Assembly (NCBI GenBank): GCA_024690445.1
Contig: JAILPD010000098.1
Location: 1 to 48,783 of the forward strand
Direction: 5' to 3'
DNA: 48,783 nt
Origin: Acholeplasmatales bacterium
GTDB lineage: Bacteria > Bacillota_I > Bacilli_A > Acholeplasmatales > Anaeroplasmataceae
A program made the translations under genes and the position numbers. The notes under the pieces were generated by a model. It was not told the DNA's origin. It worked only from the letters and a program-made list of their open reading frames with translations, and ran no database searches. Shown piece after piece: positions 26,153 through 34,000 of this stretch. Position 1 is the first letter of the stretch. Each line of letters starts with the position of its first letter.

Positions 26153-26647
26153 TTATCTTTTGATTTCATAGAATAGACACTTAACATCATTTCCTCTATA
26201 CATGAATGTTTCTTCTTTTTCAAGCTTAGTATAATTAGCTTTTTCTAAAGCTTCTCTTAGCTCCTTATAATTAGAGAAACAGTATGTAAGTACCTCTGAG
26301 AATCCCTTCTTATTCATAAGTTCATCAGTTACTGCATTAAGGATTTCTGCAATAATATCACTCTTTTGAAATTCAGGTAATACTGCTATTTCAATTTCAA
26401 TTTTATCTTTTTCTTGGTGTACATCATTAACAATAGCTACTACTTTGTTATCTTTAAAAACTGCTCTTGCATAATGAATCTTAATTTTTGAATCAAGTTT
26501 TAGCTGTTTAAACTTCTTCTTAAGCCCATCATAGTCAAGATCATAACAAATGTAGTTATTCTTCACCTCACTGTTAGATAAAATTGAAATAACTGCATCT
26601 TCATCGGCATCCTTGAAAACATCAATTACGAAATTTTCTGTTATCAT
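26153..26647 (-). CDS. GNAT-like acetyltransferase (degenerate)
   Basis: A 164-residue protein whose secondary-structure order fits a GCN5-related N-acetyltransferase. A central strand (HYARAVFKDNKVVAIVNDV) is followed by IEIEIAVLPEFQKSDIIAEI, where the acetyl-CoA loop (Q/RxxGxG/A) should be, then ELMNKKGFSEVLTYCFSNYKELREALEKANYTKL. The pyrophosphate loop lacks the glycines (QKSDII), so catalysis or cofactor binding may be altered. The ATG at 26647 has GGAGGTG six bases before it; the upstream ATG at 26662 lies before that site. Monocistronic with its own terminator. Confidence 0.6.
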   Translation of the reverse strand: MITENFVIDVFKDADEDAVISILSNSEVKNNYICYDLDYDGLKKKFKQLKLDSKIKIHYARAVFKDNKVVAIVNDVHQEKDKIEIEIAVLPEFQKSDIIAEILNAVTDELMNKKGFSEVLTYCFSNYKELREALEKANYTKLEKEETFMYRGNDVKCLFYEIKR

Positions 26648-26727
26648 TTCCCACACCTCCATTCTATTAAATTTAGTATTTTAACTGTTAATTATATTAT
26701 ACTAAAAATTTAGAAATATTAAACACC

Positions 26728-26949
26728 TTAATACTCTTTTTTTATTTCTTCTTTAATATCATAGAGTTTTTTAAACTTTTCTAAATCACTTTGTGACTCA
26801 ATTAGCATCATTTCTGTAAACTTACCGTCTCTTTTATCCTTAAAGCCTACTACCATTTCACCACTGCATATAGAGGCATGAATAACTGGAATCAAATTTT
26901 CTGTATCGTATTTTTTAACTTCCTGTTTCTTATGCTTAAATAGACTCAT
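26728..26949 (-). CDS. Small conserved protein of unknown function
   Basis: A 73-residue soluble protein. It opens with a basic segment (MSLFKHKKQEV). A compact core follows: NLIPVIHASICSGEMVVGFKDKRDGKFTEMMLIESQSDLEKFKKLY. I recall similar short proteins in Clostridia, sometimes mislabelled aspartate dehydrogenase, in which the core reads like CSICxGEQVAGF; here only one Cys of that pair remains. The start overlaps the flavodoxin gene stop (ATGA), so it is translated with it, suggesting a role linked to that redox cluster. Confidence 0.65.
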   Translation of the reverse strand: MSLFKHKKQEVKKYDTENLIPVIHASICSGEMVVGFKDKRDGKFTEMMLIESQSDLEKFKKLYDIKEEIKKEY

Positions 26950-27380
26950 TGTTCTTCCTTTGATCTTGCAATTCCTCTTGCAAAAATCTTAACTGCTTTT
27001 AAATCATCAATATCTGGATGTCCAGCATTCATGAATAATTTCTTACCCTTACAGAAATAAGTCTTTTCACTTAATTTAATTCCCTTTTCATCTAATAAGA
27101 TTTTAACAACATCATAAGGCATCTTATTACCAGATGAAATAGAAAATACTACAGCCTCGCCAATTAATTCACTATCTAATGTTTCAATAAAACTCCTAAA
27201 TTCAATATCTAAATCATTTCTATAAACTGCCCCACCTAAAAATAACACATCGACTGGATCAACAATTGGTTCATTGACATCATATGCGATAATGCCTAAT
27301 TCTTCGGCAATCGCATCAGCAAGCTTCTTTGTACTTCCTTCTCTTGAAAAATATCTTATAGCATATGTTATCTCACTCAT
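26946..27380 (-). CDS. Flavodoxin-like protein
   Basis: A 144-residue protein with a flavodoxin-type alpha/beta fold. An N-terminal strand and FMN-phosphate-like loop (AIRYFSREGSTKKLADAIAEELG) comes first. PVDVLFLGGAVYRNDLD is in the place of the second flavin loop, and GEAVVFSISSGNKM is the third strand-loop. The phosphate loop deviates from the classic TxTGxT. Probably a small FMN electron carrier. AGGAGG precedes the ATG; it lies 10 bases after the SDR gene and overlaps the 73-residue gene by four bases. Confidence 0.75.
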   Translation of the reverse strand: MSEITYAIRYFSREGSTKKLADAIAEELGIIAYDVNEPIVDPVDVLFLGGAVYRNDLDIEFRSFIETLDSELIGEAVVFSISSGNKMPYDVVKILLDEKGIKLSEKTYFCKGKKLFMNAGHPDIDDLKAVKIFARGIARSKEEQ

Positions 27381-27390
27381 AAAATACCTC

Positions 27391-28155
27391 CTATTTAGCT
27401 ATTTTTTTCTTTTGTTGTTTAGCCACAAATCTTGCTATGGCATTATTGGATAGAAATCTTCTAAAGAATAATATGAATCTTAATGAGAATGTAGGAACAA
27501 TAACTGCCTTTCTCCTTTTCATTTTCTTTATAGTATATTCAACGCATTTAACACTTGAAATTCCCTTTAATGCAAATGTTACATCAGCCACTTCATTAAA
27601 TTCAGTATCAACAGGACCTGGACATAAGCATCCAATATAAATACCTGACTTATCTTCCTTTAGTTCTCTTCTAATACCTAAAGTTAAGGAAACTACATAA
27701 GACTTTGTAGCGTAATATTGAGACATATAAGGACCACATCTTAAAATACCAGCTACACTACCTACATTTAAAATATATCCATTAATGCTATCATCCTTCA
27801 TCTTTTTAAGAATTAATTTATCTAATAAATATAAAGCTTTTACATTAACATCAATCATTTGAATTTCTTTATCAATATCAGTTTCTATAAAGTCTCCTGC
27901 CAAACCAAATCCAGCATTATTGATAAATACTTCTATTTTCAAATCTCTAATATCTCTAAATAATTGTTCAATATTTTCTCTTTTAGATAAATCTAGTGGT
28001 TTAATAATGCATTCAGTATCTAGCTCATCAGCCAGTTCAACTAATCTATCCTCTCTTCTAGCTACTAAAATTAAATTATATTTTTCTGATAAAGCTTTAG
28101 CAAAATCCTTTCCCATTCCTGAAGATGCACCTGTGATTAAGCAATAGTTTTTCAT
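27391..28155 (-). CDS. Short-chain dehydrogenase/reductase
   Basis: A 254-residue classical SDR: nucleotide loop ITGASSGMGKDFAKAL at the N-terminus, NNAGFG, the catalytic Ser in LNVGSVAG, and the YATKSYVVSL segment with Tyr and Lys. CPGPVDTEF and a basic C-terminus (AKQQKKKIAK) follow. Oxidises or reduces an unknown alcohol or carbonyl with NAD(P). Its ribosome-binding site (AAAGGGG) is in the last codons of the Gfo/Idh/MocA gene, three bases away, so the genes form one operon. Confidence 0.88.
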   Translation of the reverse strand: MKNYCLITGASSGMGKDFAKALSEKYNLILVARREDRLVELADELDTECIIKPLDLSKRENIEQLFRDIRDLKIEVFINNAGFGLAGDFIETDIDKEIQMIDVNVKALYLLDKLILKKMKDDSINGYILNVGSVAGILRCGPYMSQYYATKSYVVSLTLGIRRELKEDKSGIYIGCLCPGPVDTEFNEVADVTFALKGISSVKCVEYTIKKMKRRKAVIVPTFSLRFILFFRRFLSNNAIARFVAKQQKKKIAK

Positions 28156-28158
28156 AAT

Positions 28159-29265
28159 TTACCCCTTTATATGTTTTTTCATTTCTAGTTCAAATTCTTT
28201 TTCAAATTCTAATTCTTTTTTTGAATTAATATCATATATAAGTATATCCTTATTCTTCCAAGATGATAAATACATCGCATTAGATAAATATAATGACATT
28301 AAAGAATCTTCCCCGCTTGCCACTAAATTACCATCATTAAATTCTTTAATAACTTCATAATAAGCATCATTCTTTTCAAATTCATATTTTTCTATATTTA
28401 AGTCCTGTTTAAAGTTTTCATTAGGCATATCTAAATAATATTTATCATCATGTTCACTAGATATTATTTCTATGTAACTACTATATACTCTAATGATTGC
28501 TCTATCAGTAGATATTTCCATTCTATTAATACCTGGTATTTCGCCTGTTGATGCTATAAATACACCTGTTACACCACCATCCCATTCTAGATATGCAGTA
28601 ACATCATCCTCAACCTCAATATCGTGGTATTTACCTTCATTACAATATGCCCTAACTCTTTTGGGCATACCAAATAGATGGCACATTAAATCTAATGAAT
28701 GTGGACATTGATTTAATAATGTTCCACCTCCATCTGTTTTATATGTGCTTCTCCAATAATCAGATTTATAATAAGCATCTGTTCTAAACCAGTCTGTAAC
28801 TATATAGTTTACTCTTTTAATTTTTCCATATTTATTTGATTTTAAAATATCATATAAAAATACATTGATTGGATATCTTCTTTGATGAAAAACAAAACCA
28901 TATTGGTTATTACCTCTACATTCAAGCATTTCTCTTCCATCCTTAAGATATACACCTGCAGGCTTTTCACATAAAACATCTAGATTTCTTTTAAAAGCCT
29001 CTATTACAGAATATTTATGCTGATAATGTGGAGTAGCAACTAAAATAGTATCACATTCAAACTCCTTATCATCAAAACCTTTGAATAAATCAGAATCACT
29101 TTCATAAATTTTAAAATTATTTAAATAATCCTTTAGCTTTAAAGCATTCTTTTCTCTTATTCTAGTTGAAGCTACTAATTCATAGCCTAAGCTTTTATCC
29201 TCTAATATCATTTTGGCATATTTACTGCCCATTTTTCCCATTCCTATAATAGCTATTTTTTTCAT
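28159..29265 (-). CDS. Gfo/Idh/MocA-family oxidoreductase
   Basis: A 368-residue NAD(P)-dependent sugar-type oxidoreductase. The Rossmann start is MKKIAIIGMGKMGSKYAK. VATPHYQH is followed by LCEKPAG, the conserved Glu-Lys-Pro motif. FHQRRYPINVF and TDGGGTLLNQCPHSLDLM (active-site His region) precede the beta-sheet C-terminal domain with VEDDVTAYLEW. Substrates are usually sugars, inositols or nucleotide sugars; not predictable here. The start is the ATG at 29265, eight bases after GGGAG; the open frame to 29295 uses a weak TTG. First gene of the redox cluster, divergent from the TetR regulator. Confidence 0.88.
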   Translation of the reverse strand: MKKIAIIGMGKMGSKYAKMILEDKSLGYELVASTRIREKNALKLKDYLNNFKIYESDSDLFKGFDDKEFECDTILVATPHYQHKYSVIEAFKRNLDVLCEKPAGVYLKDGREMLECRGNNQYGFVFHQRRYPINVFLYDILKSNKYGKIKRVNYIVTDWFRTDAYYKSDYWRSTYKTDGGGTLLNQCPHSLDLMCHLFGMPKRVRAYCNEGKYHDIEVEDDVTAYLEWDGGVTGVFIASTGEIPGINRMEISTDRAIIRVYSSYIEIISSEHDDKYYLDMPNENFKQDLNIEKYEFEKNDAYYEVIKEFNDGNLVASGEDSLMSLYLSNAMYLSSWKNKDILIYDINSKKELEFEKEFELEMKKHIKG

Positions 29266-29373
29266 TATCGCTACTCCCTTTATTTTATTATACAATTTAA
29301 ATCAAAAATAAATTAGTATTTTTTATAAAAAGATATACCTAAAAGTGAAATAATACACGTTTGTAGAATTATT

Positions 29374-29402
29374 TTGTATTAATCGTATTTTTGTGGTAAA
29401 AT
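29374..29402 (+). promoter_or_regulatory. Promoter of the TetR-type regulator gene
   Basis: TTGTAT (29374-29379), 17 bases, TAAAAT (29397-29402). A minus-strand TATAAT around 29287 could serve the divergent Gfo/Idh/MocA operon. No clear palindromic operator was found between them. Confidence 0.6.
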
Positions 29403-29422
29403 GTAATTAGAGGTGTTCGTTA

Positions 29423-30004
29423 ATGGAAGAAAATATCAAAAAACAAGACCGAAGAGTCTTAAAATCTAAAAAAGCAATCAAAAGAGCTTTTATGTCTATT
29501 CTAGCAACTAAGGATATTAATGATATTACTATTAAAAACATAGCCGACGTTGCCGATGTAGATAGAAAGACAGTTTATAATTATTATAATGGTACTTACG
29601 AAATCCTAAATGAAATTGAAAATGAGATGGTTGCATCAATTAATGAAACAGTAAAGAGCATTAATTTAGATGGAACTCCAAATCAACATTTTTTGATTTT
29701 TAGAAAAATATCAGAAGTTCTAAATGCAAACATGGAATTCTATTCAGTTTTAATGAAATTAAATTACGATTCACAATTAATTAAAAAATTAATTAGTCTA
29801 TTTAGTGAATATGCTGAAAAGTTATTATCACAAGTTAAATTACCAAATGGTGTTACAGTTGAATATGCTTCTATCTTCATTGCATCTGGTGTATTAAATA
29901 CTTATTATCAATGGTTCAATTCAGATAAGAGTGTGTCGCTTGATGATTTATCAAAGCAATTAGCTACTTTGGTAGTTAATGCTATTGCAACTTATAATAA
30001 CTAA
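29423..30004 (+). CDS. TetR/AcrR-family transcriptional regulator
   Basis: A 193-residue regulator. Residues about 12-60 form the TetR HTH: KKAIKRAFMSILATKDINDI, then TIKNIADVADVDRKTVYNYY, with the typical Tyr-Asn-Tyr-Tyr contact segment. The C-terminal ligand/dimer domain resembles the TetR_C family of small Firmicutes regulators (FYSVLMKLNY, YASIFIASGVLNTYYQWF). It is divergent from the Gfo/SDR/flavodoxin cluster and is the natural candidate to control it. The ligand is unknown. GAGGTG precedes the ATG. Confidence 0.88.
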   Translation: MEENIKKQDRRVLKSKKAIKRAFMSILATKDINDITIKNIADVADVDRKTVYNYYNGTYEILNEIENEMVASINETVKSINLDGTPNQHFLIFRKISEVLNANMEFYSVLMKLNYDSQLIKKLISLFSEYAEKLLSQVKLPNGVTVEYASIFIASGVLNTYYQWFNSDKSVSLDDLSKQLATLVVNAIATYNN

Positions 30005-30011
30005 TCAAAAT

Positions 30012-30041
30012 AAAAAATCCGAGCAATCGGATTTTATTTTT
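30012..30041. terminator. Bidirectional terminator between the tetR-type and FtsZ-like genes
   Basis: AAAATCCGA and TCGGATTTT arms (30014-30022, 30027-30035) around GCAA with A and T runs on both sides. It serves both convergent transcripts. Confidence 0.9.
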
Positions 30042-31033
30042 TATAAGAAATTATTAGGATTAATAGCATCCTTAAGCTTATCGAAGTCAGATGTAATCTT
30101 ATTAGATTCTTTAAGATCTTCACCTGTTGCGAATATTGAAACAAATAATATTCCCATAGACTCAGGATTAACTGATGATGTATAGATAATATCAACATTT
30201 TCACCAGTGATATTATATATTTCATCATATAATAAATCTAATGTCTCTTTTGATATTTCTTCTTTATAATCAATAGTTAATAATATCCTATTAGCATTAG
30301 ATAGTGATGTAACTAATAAATCAGATTTGATGGCATGTCTTAATGCTGATACTGCCTGGAATTCTCCCATTACAGCTCCACACCCAAAAAACATTTCTTT
30401 ACTAGATATGAATAATCTTTTTAATGAATCAAGTCCATTCATGCTTATGCCCTTTGAATAATTAACCATATTTACTAAAGAACTAACCATGTATCTAATT
30501 TGATTTTTAACATTCATTAGCTTCTCTTCTACACCATCTTGAGGCTTAGTAAGTCCTTTAATTAGCTTTTGATTAGAGAATACTAAAATAGAATCACATA
30601 TTGCTTTTAATTGGAATAAACCAATTTTAGCAACAGCATCTTTATTAGCACCCTCAAAGGCAAATGGCATAGTGCATACACCAATTGTAAAAGCACCTAA
30701 ATTCTTTGCGATACTTGCAACAAGTGGAGCACCACCAGTACCAGTACCAAAGCCTAATGCTGTAACTATAATAATTACATCATATCCTTCTAATGATTTA
30801 GTTATTTCTTCTTGAGAATCTAATACTCTTTTCTTTCCCAACTCTGGTGAATGGTTTGTAGTTACACCACCACCAAGAAGGATTTTTTCTGATAAGTTTG
30901 AGTCATTGATAATAGGATGCTTATTAGATAAACCTAAAAAGTCAACTCCTACTACATTTTTACTCATTAATTCTACTGTAGAAAGTCCAAAGCCACCAAG
31001 GCCAACAACCTTTATTCTTATTTTGTCTTCCAT
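30041..31033 (-). CDS. Divergent FtsZ/tubulin-like GTPase
   Basis: A 330-residue protein clearly homologous to FtsZ: RIKVVGLGGFGLSTVELM at the N-terminus, tubulin signature GFGTGTGG at residues 94-101 (GGGTGTG in FtsZ), GAFTIGVCTMPFAFEG and SNQKL. It differs from housekeeping FtsZ in important places. The T3/early loop lacks the NTDAQ motif (LSNKHP). The T7 synergy loop, NxDFAD in FtsZ, reads MNGLDS at 198-203, so the acidic residues that trigger GTP hydrolysis in the neighbouring subunit appear displaced or lost. There is no long linker or conserved FtsZ tail. It follows the helicase-nuclease gene by 15 bases and is outside any division cluster. Confidence 0.82.
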   Translation of the reverse strand: MEDKIRIKVVGLGGFGLSTVELMSKNVVGVDFLGLSNKHPIINDSNLSEKILLGGGVTTNHSPELGKKRVLDSQEEITKSLEGYDVIIIVTALGFGTGTGGAPLVASIAKNLGAFTIGVCTMPFAFEGANKDAVAKIGLFQLKAICDSILVFSNQKLIKGLTKPQDGVEEKLMNVKNQIRYMVSSLVNMVNYSKGISMNGLDSLKRLFISSKEMFFGCGAVMGEFQAVSALRHAIKSDLLVTSLSNANRILLTIDYKEEISKETLDLLYDEIYNITGENVDIIYTSSVNPESMGILFVSIFATGEDLKESNKITSDFDKLKDAINPNNFL

Positions 31034-31048
31034 AGTAGCTTCAGCTCC

Positions 31049-34000
31049 TTACTTTACTAGATAGATATTTCCATCTGTTTCAACAACCTTATGGTCTAAA
31101 ATTAAATGATCTAATGCTTCTAATAAGATTTTCTTTGATTGAGCAGTAACCTTATCAAAGCCTAGCATATTAACAACTGTCTTAAATGAACCAGCCTCAC
31201 TAATACCATTGTTTTTAATAACAACGTTATATAAACCATCTGCTAATTCATCGACATAAATTTGAGATACATCTCGTCCAGATTCTAATCTTAATTTAAT
31301 GTCTGATACCTTGAAATTGAAATAGAAATCGTCAATCTTTAACAATCTTTCAGGTAAGGCATTTAATACTTGATCCTTAAAATCTTGATTAATCTTTTCT
31401 ACTCCCAAAATATCAGCACATCTCTTAAATAAGAAATCTTTATGAATAGGGGTTTCAACTCTAATTATTTCTTTTACTAATGCAGGCATTCCACCATGCT
31501 GATATGCTCTTTTACCTCTTGTTCTATCTAAGAAGTCATAAATAGCATAACTCATATCGATTACATCTTCATTACCATCACGTCTTAAATATGAAATATC
31601 GTCAGTATGGCTTTCATATTCTACACCTTCCACTAATGTTCCTTCTAAAGCAGCTCTAATTCTTTCAAACTCTTTATCAGGATTTTCAATCCAAGATGTA
31701 GTAAATAGTTTATAATACTTCCATCCTTGACGTTCTAGTAACATTCTTTCAAGACGGTAATTATCTGATAAATTAGATGAATAATTACTTCTACCATCAA
31801 TCATGATAGCTAAAATGAAATCTTCATCCTTTTTAACAGCGATATCAACCTTAAATGCAGAATAACCATAATTTACTACTGCCTTATAACCAATGCTTTC
31901 AATTCTATCAATAATAGATCTTACTGTTCCAGAATGATCTTCTTCATAATTCTTATCATCAACAACATTTTCAGAAAACTTTAAGTATTCCTTTAATCTA
32001 GTTACACCCTCACTATTAGGATTATCCTTAATATCATCATAATGAATGGACGCGACTACAGAAACATTAATCTTAGCACGAGTGATAGCAACATTAAGTC
32101 GTCTTTCACCACCTGATGCATTTAATGGTCCAAATCTTTGATAGAATTTACCTTCATTATTATATCCATAACAAATAGAGAAAATAATACGGTCACGTTC
32201 ATCACCTTGAACTGATTCTAGATTCTTTACGAATACTGGTTCTTCAAGTTCAGGATCAAAGAACTTTTCATATTTTGGTTGTTTCTTCAATCTCTTATCA
32301 ATTAATGATTGAATTAATTCAGCTTGAACATTTGAGAATGCAACAACACCAACAGATTGTCTTGATTTATCTAAGTGATCAAATACCATATCACAAATAG
32401 CTTGTGCTTCAAGTGGATTTGTACGGCTTGTTGTATCATATCTTCCATCTGGAATATAGTAATAATCAATACCAAATCCTCTTTCATGGTGATGTGATTG
32501 AGGAATTGTAATTAAATTAGATTTATAGAAGTTATTATTAGAGAATACAATTAATTCCTCTGTACGGCTTCTATAATGCCACTTTAAGCTCTTTGTTTCG
32601 AATAATTCGGATGCCTTATCCAAAATTGAATCTAAGTCATTTTCTTCCTCTTGTACCTCATCATCTACCTGAGAACCAATAGTTTCAGCTGATGCTTGGA
32701 AGAATGATGTTGGTGGCATTTGCTTTGTATCACCAATAACGATACACTGTTTAGCTCTATAAATTGAACCAAATGCATCACACGCAAAAATTTGAGATGC
32801 CTCATCAAAAATAACTACATCAAACATATTTAATTGAGACGCTAAATATGTTGATACAGAAAGTGGAGACATTAAGAATACTGGCTTAATTTCTAGAGCT
32901 AATTCAAATGTCTTTTCAAGCAATGTTCTAATTGGAAGCTGACGTCTTGTCTTATTATATTCCTTATCCAATAGCTTAAATTGAGAACCTTCAACAATAT
33001 CAACCTGTCTCATTTGAGAGTTTTCAGCAATAATGAAATCTCTATTGATATGTAGAATTCTTTCATCTAAATCTCTAAATTCATTAATAATATCGTCAGT
33101 AGATGCTCTATCAAAATTCATAAATTCTTCATGTTGTTTATGAATTTCTTCAATCTTTTGCTTAGAGAATGTCTTCTTATAACAATCACCAATTTCCATA
33201 ATAGGTAATTCTAAATCTAAATACTTATGTAAGAAACTAATGCAATTATACTTCTTCATCTTTTCAATGATAGACATTAATTCCTGGTAATTGTATAAAT
33301 AATCTATTTCATTATAAATTGCTACAAATCTTTCATATATTCTTTCTAGTGTTGAAGTATATAAATCAATATCCTTCTTATAGAAAATCTTAGCAGCAGA
33401 TATTAAATGAATTGAATCATTCTTAAAATATGAATATGAAGGTATTTGAATAGCTTCTTTCTTTAATGCTTTAAATCTATTCTCATCAACATTCATATCA
33501 GGTACATTATTTAATAACTGACAATCACGATATACTTGAGCTAAATCATAATCTTTATAATTACCTAAATATTTATTTAAGTCCATGATATATGTTTTCG
33601 CAACATTATAATATCTCTTATATGCAGCAATCTTCTTAATTTCTGCTAATAAATCTTCAGTCTTTACTTTCTTATTCTTTCTATGTGCAATAACCTTGTT
33701 GAAGCTTTCCTTATAATCGCTATTTTTAAATAGACCCTTATTATTATCTTCAATCTTCTTATAGCATAGGTCTAAGTCTTCATTTATGATTTCATCATCA
33801 TATAATGCTAAATCATCACATTTTAAATTATTTGCGATTGTATTATATTTATCAATAGCATTTAATAATCTATTTCTTGAAGCTTTAATAAAGAAATACT
33901 TATTATAAATCTTTACCTTATTTATTTTTTCCATATAGTTCAAGCCATTATAAATATCCATTACATCAACGAATTTAATACCAAGTGACGAACTATTTAA

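Noticed and set aside
26153..26647. Complete GNAT acetyl-CoA site
   Set aside because: The expected Q/RxxGxG/A loop is replaced by QKSDII, so I call it only GNAT-like.
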